From contig DAIDJC010000153.1 of the NCBI GenBank assembly GCA_027451565.1, positions 1-8,112 on the forward strand: a DNA stretch of 8,112 nucleotides, written 5' to 3'. The first letter of the stretch is position 1, and each line of letters starts with the position of its first letter. Of this stretch, positions 1 through 7,291 are shown piece after piece. The DNA comes from Limisphaerales bacterium (GTDB taxonomy: Bacteria; Verrucomicrobiota; Verrucomicrobiia; Limisphaerales; UBA11358). The position numbers were made by a program, and so were the translations under genes. Under the pieces are notes generated by a model. That model saw only the letters and a list, made by a program, of their open reading frames with translations, was not told the DNA's origin and did no database searches.

Positions 1-546
1 GCCATCATTGGCCTGCAGATTTACGGGATGCGCGTTTACACCCTGGGGGCAACCATGCTCAGCGCCACATCCAACGGACGCCAGACCATGAACAGCCTCC
101 GGGATAACATCCGGGCGGGGAAAATAGTTCTGGTGGGGAATTGTTATGGGACCAACGGGGTGACATTTGTGGGGGCGCCCATCGGCAGTTTGCAGGAGGG
201 AAACGCCCTGGAGATCCAATACACCAACCTGGCCGACACCAACAATCTTGTTTTTTACATGGATGGAGCCAACAACCAACTGGTGAGTTTCAGCAACAGC
301 ACGGCCACCGGCTACGTCAACTCCACAAACACCGTTATTGCCAACTACGTGACAAACACCACCTGTTTTTTTGCCGAGGATTACCTGGGAATAGTTCAGA
401 CGAATTACATCAACAGCCTGGTGATCCATGTGCAGCTTCAATTTTATCAATGGCAATTCCCCATTGGCATCATTGGCGGCAATGGCGCGAATTCATTCAA
501 TTATTACAGCCTGAACACACGGATCAACCGACGGGACAATGACTGA
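1..546 (+). CDS. Prepilin-like (pseudopilin) protein, 5' end cut by window edge
   Basis: The reading frame is open from base 1 and ends with TGA at 544-546, giving 181 visible residues. An ATG at 28 lies inside it, but the nine residues before that (AIIGLQIYG) continue a hydrophobic helix, so the true start and the prepilin cleavage site are probably upstream of the window. The visible start, a hydrophobic stretch followed by a polar helix with SATSNGRQTMNSLRDNIRAG, looks like the stalk helix of type IV pilins and type II secretion minor pseudopilins; in PilW-like proteins such a helix leads into a beta-rich head. The rest is Thr/Asn-rich and beta-like (YTNLADTNN, STNTVIANYVTNTT). The stop is 12 bp before the next prepilin-like gene, which suggests one operon for an envelope fibre or secretion pseudopilus. 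The exact family cannot be named because the N-terminus is missing. Confidence 0.72.
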   Translation, partial: AIIGLQIYGMRVYTLGATMLSATSNGRQTMNSLRDNIRAGKIVLVGNCYGTNGVTFVGAPIGSLQEGNALEIQYTNLADTNNLVFYMDGANNQLVSFSNSTATGYVNSTNTVIANYVTNTTCFFAEDYLGIVQTNYINSLVIHVQLQFYQWQFPIGIIGGNGANSFNYYSLNTRINRRDND

Positions 547-558
547 CTTAACCAGCTT

Positions 559-2499
559 ATGAAACTCCCCCTTCAAAATCCAGGGTCTGGACGGGAATCC
601 GGCTATGGCATTCTGGTCGTGATGTCGCTTTTGGCAGTTCTGCTGATCGTCTTTGTGAGTTTGCTTTCATGGAGCACCACCAACTCCAGGATCACCACGC
701 GCAACATTCTATTTAATGAATCCGAGAATGCCGCAGAATCCTCCACGGAAAACATCCTGGCCTACATGATGCGGGATTTTAATTATGGCAACCTGGGGTC
801 CGAGGCCACCTATGAGACCAATTCGCCCCAGACCAATGGCTGGCCGGTATATTTTAAATTAACCGCCACCAACGGGGACAGCAGCGCCGTTTCGGGTGCC
901 TATGCCTCCGTGAGCATTGGCCAACTCACCGGCGGCACCACCAATTTAAGCTCCCAGTTTGCGGGACTTTATGGATTTTTGATTCCCTGCACGGTGGCTT
1001 GCAAAGCCAGCCCGCAGGGGCTTAGCCAATCCATGTCCGCCACAGTGGTTCAGGACATCCAGTTTGCGGTGATTCCCCTATTTCAATTTGCCATCTTTTA
1101 CAACATGGACCTGGAAATCAATCCTGGGGCGGGCATGCTTGTCAACGGCCATGTGCATTCCAACGGCAACATTTGGGCCACCGGTGCCGGGTCTGGTTCG
1201 TCACAATTGGTGTTCAGTAACTATGTGGAGGCGGCGGAGGGGGTTTTTGAACGCCGCAGCACCAATGATCCCAGCCCCTACCGCTCGGGCAACGTTTCCT
1301 TTACCATCACCAATAATAATCCCCTGGCCAAGGCTAATGTGCTGACATTGCCCGTGGGCGCCTCCAGCGGAAACAACAATCCAACCAACGTGCTGGCCAT
1401 CCTGAATCCCCCACCGTCCAACCTTGCCCCGCCCAATTATAATGCTGCTTACCTTGGAGCAGGCAGCAATTATCTGGAAAATGAGGCCGACCTTCTGGTT
1501 TCAAACACGGTTTATGGCACCAATGGCATTGCCATCGTCACCACCAATGGCGTTTCCACCACCAACATTTTTGTTTGGTATCAGAACCCTCAAAACAATC
1601 CCAATTACCTTTTGTTTGTGCAGCCGGATGTGATGGTGACCAACAGCATCACCACCAACGCCATTTTGGGAGTGAGCTACACCAACACCTTTTCCTTTTA
1701 TTCATTTGTGACCAATGCCACGTTTTATGATTATCGCCAATCCTCAACGGTAAAGGCGGCTCAAATCAATGTCACCAACCTCGACGCCTGGCTGGCCAAC
1801 ACCAACGCCTTCACCAATTCTCTGGGGGTCTTTCATCGGGGTTATTACTATAACCAGCTCAAAACAACGGGCCCCTCGGCCGTCTCTTCCGAAGACATTA
1901 ATTCCATTTACGTCTATAACAGCATAAAGGAAACAACTTCGATTCTGCCCGCCGTCCGGGTGGTGAACGGCATGCGCCTGCCTCCATCAGGATTGACCGT
2001 TGCCACACCCCAGCCCCTATATGTCATGGGCGATTACAACGTCACCACCAATGGCACAAAATTCTCCTGGAATTTGGGTGACACCACCAATACTGTGCCT
2101 GCCGCGCTGATCGGTGATGCGGTCACCATTCTTTCATCCAACTGGAAAGATTATTACACTGGAAGCACAAGCTTGTCTTTGCGCATCCCGGTCAATACTA
2201 CCATCAATGCGGCAACACTTGAGGGCATTGTGCCATCCAACGGCACCTATTACAGTGGCGGGGTGGAAAACTTTCTCCGGCTTTTGGAGGCCTGGGGTGG
2301 CACCCTTACCTATAACGGATCCATTGTAGTGATGTTCCCAAGCCAATACGCCACCGCCCACTGGGCCTACGGTGGCAACATTTATTACGCACCCACGCGA
2401 AAATGGGGCTTTGACGTGAATTTTAACAATGCCAGCCTGCTCCCACCTCTCACGCCCAAGATCAAAGGCACGATAAGGGGCGCATGGGCGGCGTACTGA
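559..2499 (+). CDS. PilX-like pilus assembly / pseudopilus protein, Thr-Asn rich
   Basis: This 646-residue protein starts with a short polar leader ending RESG, then one hydrophobic segment (about residues 17-37, GILVVMSLLAVLLIVFVSLL) and a polar helix (NESENAAESSTENILAYMM). That layout matches PilX-type minor pilins, which carry no Glu five residues after the cleavage point; cleavage after Gly15 is plausible. The large exported part has a block at residues 183-206 (NPG...VNGHVHSNGNIW) and a C-terminal block RKWGFDVNFNNASLLPP; I associate both with large uncharacterised envelope proteins of Verrucomicrobiota and relatives, from memory. Thr-Asn pairs are very frequent throughout. The ATG at 559 is chosen because it gives the short leader before the membrane segment; no clear ribosome binding site precedes it. 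It follows the first prepilin gene by 12 bp. A role in a type IV pilus or type II secretion pseudopilus is inferred from the N-terminus; the large domain has no assigned function. Confidence 0.75.
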   Translation: MKLPLQNPGSGRESGYGILVVMSLLAVLLIVFVSLLSWSTTNSRITTRNILFNESENAAESSTENILAYMMRDFNYGNLGSEATYETNSPQTNGWPVYFKLTATNGDSSAVSGAYASVSIGQLTGGTTNLSSQFAGLYGFLIPCTVACKASPQGLSQSMSATVVQDIQFAVIPLFQFAIFYNMDLEINPGAGMLVNGHVHSNGNIWATGAGSGSSQLVFSNYVEAAEGVFERRSTNDPSPYRSGNVSFTITNNNPLAKANVLTLPVGASSGNNNPTNVLAILNPPPSNLAPPNYNAAYLGAGSNYLENEADLLVSNTVYGTNGIAIVTTNGVSTTNIFVWYQNPQNNPNYLLFVQPDVMVTNSITTNAILGVSYTNTFSFYSFVTNATFYDYRQSSTVKAAQINVTNLDAWLANTNAFTNSLGVFHRGYYYNQLKTTGPSAVSSEDINSIYVYNSIKETTSILPAVRVVNGMRLPPSGLTVATPQPLYVMGDYNVTTNGTKFSWNLGDTTNTVPAALIGDAVTILSSNWKDYYTGSTSLSLRIPVNTTINAATLEGIVPSNGTYYSGGVENFLRLLEAWGGTLTYNGSIVVMFPSQYATAHWAYGGNIYYAPTRKWGFDVNFNNASLLPPLTPKIKGTIRGAWAAY

Positions 2500-2562
2500 C
2501 GTCGCTCAAAGTTCCACTGGCCGATGCATGCTCATTCGTCCAACTCTCCGCGCAAAACGAGA

Positions 2563-4089
2563 TCACGGCTGGATAAACGCAGATAGGACCTTTTGGATTT
2601 TAACCAAATCCGGCAGGTTGATGTACATCATGTGGCCGGCATCAAATTCCGCGAATTGAATCTGCTTACGCTGCTCCGGGGCCAGGGGCATGTGGTTCAG
2701 GCTGTGCTTGATGGTGTCAATGGGGCAAACCAGGTCGCAGCGCCCGCCGAAAACCAGGATTTTCAGATAGGGATTTTCATTCATGACCTCGGCCAGCCTC
2801 GGGCTGGCATCGGCGTAGGCATTGCTGGCGCCGTAGTTCCAAGGCTGCACGCCGGCCAGCAATTCGTAGGGCAGGTCATCCTTGAAATTCAACTCTGAAC
2901 GGACATAAGCATTCATGCAGGCAGAGAAAGGCCCCATGACCGCAGCGCTGGAAGGGTCAAAGTCAGGCTCAGGAGATGCCGGATCCCCGTCCCTGCCCGT
3001 GAGCCGGGCATCGTAGGCTCCCAAAATCAGTCCCTCGTCATGAAGCAATTGTTTGCGGAACACGCCTGGATCCACACGCAGATTATTGTCTTCAATGACC
3101 TGCGGTTTCAAACCCGTGAGGCGCGATAATTCCCGCACCGCCTTTTCCCGCTCCCCCGGGGCCAGGCTGGTGCCCTTCAACAAATCTGACGTGAATTCAT
3201 TCCCGGCAAAAGCACGCGATTCCGCCAGCGCCCCAGTCAGATCTCCCTGCAAATCCGGTGGTAATTTGTGGTGATAAAAAGCCGCTGCGGTGTAAGCGGG
3301 TAGAATCAGCGGATACGGAAGGTCGTTGCCAGAATCACCGCTGATGGTGGCGAAATCCAGCACACCGGAAACCAGAACCAGCCCGTTGAGGTACATTCCG
3401 TACCTGGCCTTGAGAAAATCCGCCAACCCAGCCGCGCGAAAAACGCCATAGCTTTCCCCGCACAAATACTTTGGAGACAGCCAGCGTTCCTGCCGCGTGG
3501 TCCACAGTCGGATGAATTCACCCACACTCTGCAAATCCGGATCGTCGCCAAAAAATTCCGCAGCTTTGTGATCTTTAGTCACCCGGCTGAAACCCGTGGC
3601 GACCGGGTCTATGAACACCAAGTCGCTCTGGTTTAGGATGGAATATTGGTTGTCCACCAGTGAAAAAGGCGGAGGCGGCAGGGAGCCATCGGGATTCATC
3701 AGAACCCTGCGCGGGCCCAAAGCCCCGAGATGCAGCCAAACGGAGGCTGAGCCGGGTCCGCCATTGAAGCAAAACATGACAGGCCGCCTGGTTTTGTCTG
3801 GAATATCCAGGCGGATATAGGCCACATAAAAAATCGAAGCCCGGGAAGTTCCATCCGGCTGCAAAATGGGCAGCATGCCTGTTTCCGCACGGTAAGTCAC
3901 TTTTTCGCCCGCGATCCGGACAATATTAGTCACCAGCACAGGCTTGTAGCTGGCATCGGGCAGGGATCCCAAAGTCACCTCGTTGGTGCCTGGAACTGCC
4001 ATGGCCTTGGAATTATCCGCGCGGGCTACCGTGGCATGAACTGCGGCAAAGAGGAGAATGCCAAAAATTGTAAGAATTGTTTTTTTCAT
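2563..4089 (-). CDS. Exported S10-family serine carboxypeptidase-like protein
   Basis: This 508-residue protein belongs to the alpha/beta-hydrolase peptidase family S10, which removes C-terminal amino acids from peptides. Residues 1-24 form a signal peptide (MKKTILTIFG..., likely cut at ARA|DN), so it should act in the periplasm or outside. Family landmarks appear in order: oxyanion-hole block NGGPGSAS (109-116), ...QSDLVFIDPVATGFS (about 154-168), nucleophile motif GESYG (Ser213), GGRCDLVCPID with catalytic Asp452, and DAGHMMY with His486. The triad is therefore complete. Length fits bacterial S10 proteins. The frame is open up to an ATG at 4146, but I prefer the ATG at 4087-4089: it begins a textbook signal peptide, and a predicted promoter (4128-4156) lies within the longer version. 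No strong ribosome binding site is visible. It converges with the pilus gene across 63 bp. Other alpha/beta hydrolases are unlikely given NGGPGS plus GESYG; the substrate is unknown. Confidence 0.93.
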   Translation of the reverse strand: MKKTILTIFGILLFAAVHATVARADNSKAMAVPGTNEVTLGSLPDASYKPVLVTNIVRIAGEKVTYRAETGMLPILQPDGTSRASIFYVAYIRLDIPDKTRRPVMFCFNGGPGSASVWLHLGALGPRRVLMNPDGSLPPPPFSLVDNQYSILNQSDLVFIDPVATGFSRVTKDHKAAEFFGDDPDLQSVGEFIRLWTTRQERWLSPKYLCGESYGVFRAAGLADFLKARYGMYLNGLVLVSGVLDFATISGDSGNDLPYPLILPAYTAAAFYHHKLPPDLQGDLTGALAESRAFAGNEFTSDLLKGTSLAPGEREKAVRELSRLTGLKPQVIEDNNLRVDPGVFRKQLLHDEGLILGAYDARLTGRDGDPASPEPDFDPSSAAVMGPFSACMNAYVRSELNFKDDLPYELLAGVQPWNYGASNAYADASPRLAEVMNENPYLKILVFGGRCDLVCPIDTIKHSLNHMPLAPEQRKQIQFAEFDAGHMMYINLPDLVKIQKVLSAFIQP

Positions 4090-4095
4090 TGAAAA

Positions 4096-4125
4096 TTGAA
4101 ACCGGTTCAAACGCATTGATGCGTT
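4096..4125 (-). promoter_or_regulatory. Two abutting inverted repeats in the peptidase leader, possible operator
   Basis: AACGCATTGATGCGTT at 4110-4125 has perfect 7-bp arms around TG. Next to it, TTGAAACCGGTTCAA at 4096-4110 has 5-bp arms around ACCGG. The larger one covers the transcription start expected from the promoter at 4128-4156, a common place for a repressor site. Both lie between that promoter and the chosen start codon at 4089. The regulator is unknown and binding is inference; they could also shape the mRNA leader. Confidence 0.4.
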
Positions 4126-4127
4126 CC

Positions 4128-4156
4128 ATGACAACCCACCCGCCACAAAGTGTCAA
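4128..4156 (-). promoter_or_regulatory. Sigma70-like promoter of the S10 peptidase gene
   Basis: On the - strand a perfect -35 hexamer TTGACA (4151-4156) is followed by a 17-bp spacer and TGTCAT (4128-4133), which matches the -10 consensus TATAAT at four of six bases. Transcription would begin near 4120-4122, giving a leader of about 30 nt before the ATG at 4089. It lies in the gap after leuB, which suggests the peptidase is transcribed on its own. Based on sequence match only. Confidence 0.5.
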
Positions 4157-4232
4157 CTGCAAGTGTTTACGCCGCCGCTGCCCCGCAGAGGCGTCCCTGA
4201 GCCCCCCTCAAATCGTTTCCAAGGGTATTGAG

Positions 4233-5339
4233 TCAGAGGGCGGCAACGATGGCATCGCCCATCTCGACAGTGCCAATTTTGCGGGCGCCGGTTTCCCGCG
4301 GGTTGTAAATATCGCCGGTGCGGCAGCCAGCTTCAATGGCCTTGGACACCGCTTTTTCAATGCCGTCTGCGGCAGCCTGCAATCCAAAGCTGTAACGCAG
4401 CATGAGGGCTGTGGAAAGGATTTGGGCGACGGGATTGGCAATGTTTTTGCCGGCAATATCGGGCGCGGAACCCCCGGCAGGCTCGTAAAAGCCAAAAGTC
4501 TTTTCCTGGCGGGTTGCCCCCAGGCTGGCGCTGGGCAGCATGCCCAGGGACCCGGCCAGAGCCGCCGCCTCGTCGCTCAAAATATCGCCAAACATGTTTT
4601 CGCAGAGAAGCACGTCGAACTGGGTGGGGCGCAACATGAGTTGCATGGCGCCATTGTCCACAAACATGTGCTCCAAGGCCACATCGGGATACTCCCGCCC
4701 CACCCGGGTGACCACTTCCCGCCATAAAATCCCGTTCTCCAGGACATTGGCTTTGTCAATGCTGGTGAGCTTTTTGCGGCGCAGCCGGGCGGCTTTGAAT
4801 CCCACATGGGCAATGCGCTCAATCTCACCGGTGGTATAAACCAGGGTATCGGTCGCCCGCTGGTTGCCACCCCCCAGGTCCTCCGTTTTTTTGGGCTGCC
4901 CAAAATAAATGCCGCCGGTAAGCTCGCGCAAAACAAGGATGTCTATGCCATCACCCTGCCGGTCCGCTGCCAGCGGGCAGGCATGAGCCAGGGCCTTTGG
5001 CAGTTTGACCGGGCGCAGGTTGGCGTAAAGCCCGAATTCCTTGCGAATACGAAGCAGTGCGGCGCGCTCGGGCCTCTGCTCCTTGGGCACGGTGGGGTCA
5101 CGGTCGGGCAGACCCACGGACCCAAACAAAATGGCATCGGATTTCCGGCACAGATCCAATGTGGCATCGGGCAGGGCCTTGCCGGCCGCATCGAACCCTG
5201 CCCATCCCACGGGAGCCTCGGTCAATTCCAGCGAAAAATCGAATTTCCTTCCCGCCTGCCGCAAAACCTTGACAGCTTCCACCATCACTTCGGGTCCGAT
5301 TCCATCCCCAGCCAACACTGCGATCTTGAATGAATTCAT
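4233..5339 (-). CDS. leuB: 3-isopropylmalate dehydrogenase
   Basis: LeuB oxidises and decarboxylates (2R,3S)-3-isopropylmalate to 2-oxoisocaproate with NAD+, the third step of leucine synthesis, in the cytoplasm. The 368-residue length is normal. Visible signatures are GDGIGPEV (11-18), RIRKEFGLYANLRPVK with substrate arginines Arg99 and Arg109, VLRELTGGIYFG with Arg138 and Tyr145, SIDKANVL with Lys196, MFVDNGAMQL with Asp228, and ENMFGDILSDEAAALAGSLG with Asp252 and Asp256 as metal ligands. Spacing agrees with the Thermus thermophilus enzyme (Asp217/241/245, Lys185) shifted by a constant 11. FYEPAGGSAPDIAGKNIANP (about 284-303) belongs to the NAD-binding region. The frame is open to 5447, but homologues begin right at the MNSFKIAVLAGDGIG segment, so the ATG at 5337-5339 is used; only a weak AAAAAGAA precedes it. 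No leuA, leuC or leuD lies beside it here. Isocitrate or tartrate dehydrogenase is unlikely given GLYANLRPVK and LRELTGGIYFG. Confidence 0.97.
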   Translation of the reverse strand: MNSFKIAVLAGDGIGPEVMVEAVKVLRQAGRKFDFSLELTEAPVGWAGFDAAGKALPDATLDLCRKSDAILFGSVGLPDRDPTVPKEQRPERAALLRIRKEFGLYANLRPVKLPKALAHACPLAADRQGDGIDILVLRELTGGIYFGQPKKTEDLGGGNQRATDTLVYTTGEIERIAHVGFKAARLRRKKLTSIDKANVLENGILWREVVTRVGREYPDVALEHMFVDNGAMQLMLRPTQFDVLLCENMFGDILSDEAAALAGSLGMLPSASLGATRQEKTFGFYEPAGGSAPDIAGKNIANPVAQILSTALMLRYSFGLQAAADGIEKAVSKAIEAGCRTGDIYNPRETGARKIGTVEMGDAIVAAL

Positions 5340-5467
5340 GTTCTTTTTGACGAATTTAAAAAATCCAAATTTGTAAATGCCGGGACTGGGCGGTGATAAT
5401 GACTCATGATCCCGCGAGGCGCCGGCACCCCGGAATTCTCCCTGCAACCGCGCCGGGTTTCAAGGCA

Positions 5468-5490
5468 AACAACCCTCAAGAGTTGTTGTT
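5468..5490 (-). terminator. Weak hairpin overlapping the stop of the SHOCT-like gene
   Basis: On the + strand AACAACCCTCAAGAGTTGTT forms a short imperfect stem (AACAA/TTGTT and CTC/GAG around AA). On the - strand it overlaps the TAA stop of the SHOCT-like gene and is followed by TTTGCC, not a real U-run. It could mark the 3' end of the upstream operon, but the stem is short and A/T-rich, so this is only a candidate. The rest of the 5340-5488 gap shows no clear promoter for leuB. Confidence 0.22.
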
Positions 5491-6145
5491 ATTGACCATT
5501 TAAAATGGCTTCCCTGCGGTTGAAATAATCGAGCGGAGTGATTTGATTGCTGTTATAGAGGGCATCCAATGCCTGCAATTGGGATGCCTGGCTGGTGGTG
5601 ATGGCGGAGGGTAATTGGGCCTGAGCCGGGGATACGGCCACCACTGGTTTCATCATTTGCGCAGGAGAAACAACAGGGCTGGCGGTGGAGGCCTGAACCA
5701 CGGCGGGTTGTTTGACCGGCACCAAGCTGGGCGTTGAGATGGGAGAAGCCGGAGCAGCCTGGGCTTCACTCAGTTCTTTGAGCAGAACAACCCGGGCGGC
5801 GGCCTGTGCCTGATTATCCATGGTGGAACCAGCAGCCTTGGCGGCACATGCAGGGCACATGCCGGAAGCGCAGGCCGGGCACATACCGGAAGCGCAAGCC
5901 TTGGCGGGGGCCGGGGCCGCCTCTGGGGGCAGATTGGATGCCACAGCCCGGATGGCTGAGATTTGAGACCCCTGCGCCGGGGCAGCGGCAGTGGCCCTGG
6001 ATGGAACTGAAGTTTGCTGCATGGCCTGCATCAATACCGCCCTTGCCGCAGCCTGCGCCGCATTATCGCCTGAATCCGCCCGGGAGCATGGTGCCAGCAA
6101 AACGCCTGCGGCCAAAGCCAAAATGATTTTGGGAAACTGAGTCAT
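5489..6145 (-). CDS. Exported Ala/Pro-rich protein with Cys repeat and SHOCT-like C-terminus
   Basis: I do not recognise a named family for the whole 218-residue protein. Residues 1-23 are a signal peptide (MTQFPKIILALAAGVLLAPCSRA|DS). Cys20 sits in LLAPC, a poor lipobox because Pro precedes the Cys, so signal peptidase I cleavage is likelier than lipidation. Two related helical segments, NAAQAAARAVLMQAM (from residue 28) and NQAQAAARVVLLKEL (from 111), look like an internal duplication. Between them lies a tandem repeat of CASGMCPA (from residue 84) ending CPACAA, with cysteines at 84, 89, 92, 97 and 100 and two CPAC pairs, which could bind metal or form disulphides. A low-complexity Ala/Pro/Ser/Val linker follows. 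Residues 189-215 (LQALDALYNSNQITPLDYFN...) resemble a SHOCT domain. The ATG at 6143-6145 is chosen over an upstream start at 6268 because it begins the signal peptide and has AAGG five bases upstream. It follows the prenyl transferase by 20 bp. Confidence 0.72.
   Translation of the reverse strand: MTQFPKIILALAAGVLLAPCSRADSGDNAAQAAARAVLMQAMQQTSVPSRATAAAPAQGSQISAIRAVASNLPPEAAPAPAKACASGMCPACASGMCPACAAKAAGSTMDNQAQAAARVVLLKELSEAQAAPASPISTPSLVPVKQPAVVQASTASPVVSPAQMMKPVVAVSPAQAQLPSAITTSQASQLQALDALYNSNQITPLDYFNRREAILNGQ
5853..5900 (-). repeat. 24-bp tandem repeat, two copies, inside the SHOCT-like gene
   Basis: Positions 5853-5876 and 5877-5900 are two 24-bp copies that differ at two bases. They encode the octapeptide CASGMCPA twice, in frame, and the following CPACAA continues the pattern. 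Because the unit is a multiple of three, copy number could change without breaking the reading frame. Confidence 0.85.
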
Positions 6146-6150
6146 ATAGG

Positions 6151-6155
6151 CCTTA
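6151..6155 (-). promoter_or_regulatory. Ribosome binding site TAAGG of the SHOCT-like gene
   Basis: TAAGG on the - strand ends five bases before the ATG at 6143-6145. It lies in the 20-bp gap after the prenyl transferase stop. It decides the start of the SHOCT-like gene in favour of the signal-peptide methionine over the longer open frame. Confidence 0.55.
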
Positions 6156-6165
6156 TTTACGTCAA

Positions 6166-7221
6166 TTACCCCGTGTTGGCAACTGATTTTGCAGGAGAAA
6201 AACTTCCCAAACGCCTCCAGAGCGGAGGAAAGGGGACGACGACCAATGTGCCCAAGATCATGCGCCAAACCTGGCCGCGGGAAATTTTCACCCTTTGAAC
6301 CACCTCGGCAACCGATGAAAGCCTCAATTTCCGGGTGGTTTGAAACCCTATCAAGATCGGCCAGGCGCAGGCTAGGCGCACTCGAAACTGCCCGTACGGC
6401 AGGGCCAGGGTGTAATGCCAGCCCGCAGCCAGGTGCCCCTCCGCCTTGTCCAAATACTCGTGATAAACTCCTCGAAATGCCTCCTCATTGATCGGGGACA
6501 ACAGCGTCATGGGCAGCAACCCGGCCTCATCCAGTCTCTGTATGGGCAGGTAACATCGTCCGTTCTTCAAATCCACCGGCAAATCGCGCAAAATATTGAC
6601 CAGTTGAAGCCCCTTGCCGAAACGAATGCCATCCTCGATCCACTGCCGGTCATCCAAGCGTGCCTGGGGAAACAGGTGGGCACGGCAAATGCGGCTCCAG
6701 AACTCTCCAACGCACCCAGCCACCCGGTACAAGTAGTCATCCAGTTCCGCGCCTGTCTCCAAAGCAATAATCGCCGAAGACCCGGCGCGGTTTGGCACGG
6801 GACCAGCCGCGCCAAATCGCTTCAAATCCAGAATCTGGCCGCTGGTGATGGTAGCCAGGACTTCCCGGATCAATTTTTGGTCGGCATTGGAAAAAGCATC
6901 CAGACGGCGCAGGTTGGATTCGGCTGTAGTAAGAAGGGAGGCTTCCGCCGGCGATGCCTGGCGGCCTGCCATGGTGCGAAAGTCCAAAACCCCTGACCCC
7001 TGCCCCATCAACCTGTCCCGGTACTGTTGGAGCGCCGCCAACCTGTCCTGGGCGGGAATCAGATCCGTGTCCGCCAAGGTGTCAGCCGTGCGCGCAAGCA
7101 AATAAGCAAAACCTATTTGAGGCCGCACTCCCGATGGCAACACCCGAAGAGTGAGATAGAAGGACCGCGAAACCTGCTTGAGCAGCGGTTCAAGGTCTGC
7201 CATGGCCGATTTTTGCGACAT
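6166..7221 (-). CDS. Squalene/phytoene synthase family protein
   Basis: Members join two prenyl diphosphates head to head (farnesyl-PP to squalene, or geranylgeranyl-PP to phytoene) at the inner membrane face. With Met1 at 7221 the protein has 351 residues. It shows VSRSFYLTLRVLP (17-29), the first Asp-rich motif DTLAD within YLLARTADTLADT (47-51), the helix YLYRVAGCVGEFW (163-175), and LQLVNILRDLPVDLKNGRCYLP with the second DxxxD at 213-217. Both Mg-diphosphate sites are intact, so it should be active. A hydrophobic C-terminal patch (about 321-335, MILGTLVVVPFPPLW) may aid membrane binding. Start choice is uncertain: TTG at 7251 (AAGG upstream), ATG at 7221 or ATG at 7203 are all possible; 7221 is a compromise. 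The neighbourhood shows no hopanoid, sterol or carotenoid gene, so squalene versus phytoene cannot be settled; resemblance to squalene synthases favours squalene slightly. Confidence 0.9.
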   Translation of the reverse strand: MSQKSAMADLEPLLKQVSRSFYLTLRVLPSGVRPQIGFAYLLARTADTLADTDLIPAQDRLAALQQYRDRLMGQGSGVLDFRTMAGRQASPAEASLLTTAESNLRRLDAFSNADQKLIREVLATITSGQILDLKRFGAAGPVPNRAGSSAIIALETGAELDDYLYRVAGCVGEFWSRICRAHLFPQARLDDRQWIEDGIRFGKGLQLVNILRDLPVDLKNGRCYLPIQRLDEAGLLPMTLLSPINEEAFRGVYHEYLDKAEGHLAAGWHYTLALPYGQFRVRLACAWPILIGFQTTRKLRLSSVAEVVQRVKISRGQVWRMILGTLVVVPFPPLWRRLGSFSPAKSVANTG

Positions 7222-7291
7222 GCCGCCACTATTGCGGATTAGAGGGATCAAATCCAGCCTTGAAGATGGAGCTTCCGCGCGGCAGCCCCAC

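Noticed and set aside
141..542. Second-frame 133-residue open frame inside the first prepilin gene
   Set aside because: Its Gln/His-rich translation is typical of an off-frame reading, and the prepilin frame is open to the window edge with a pilin-like helix.
2500..2562. Search for a shared terminator between the convergent genes
   Set aside because: No stem with a following T-run or preceding A-run was found in the 63-bp gap.
4090..4146. N-terminal extension of the S10 peptidase to an ATG at 4146
   Set aside because: It would put extra residues before a clear signal peptide and would overlap the predicted promoter and palindrome.
4077..4727. 216-residue + strand open frame opposite the 3' part of leuB
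   Set aside because: It lies opposite well-supported leuB codons, has no recognisable domain and is explained as an antisense shadow of a GC-rich gene.
4806..5333. 175-residue + strand open frame opposite the N-terminal half of leuB
   Set aside because: It is an antisense shadow; the leuB frame carries all family motifs in order.
5399..5407. ATGACTCAT palindrome upstream of leuB
   Set aside because: A nine-base palindrome is expected by chance, and no promoter is recognisable at a fitting distance.
5851..5900. Possible CRISPR-like or mobile-element repeat
   Set aside because: Only two adjacent 24-bp units without spacers, in frame within a gene; it is a coding tandem repeat.
6146..6268. 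N-terminal extension of the SHOCT-like protein to 6268
   Set aside because: It would overlap the end of the prenyl transferase gene by about 100 bp and bury the signal peptide; the ATG at 6145 has a better ribosome binding site.
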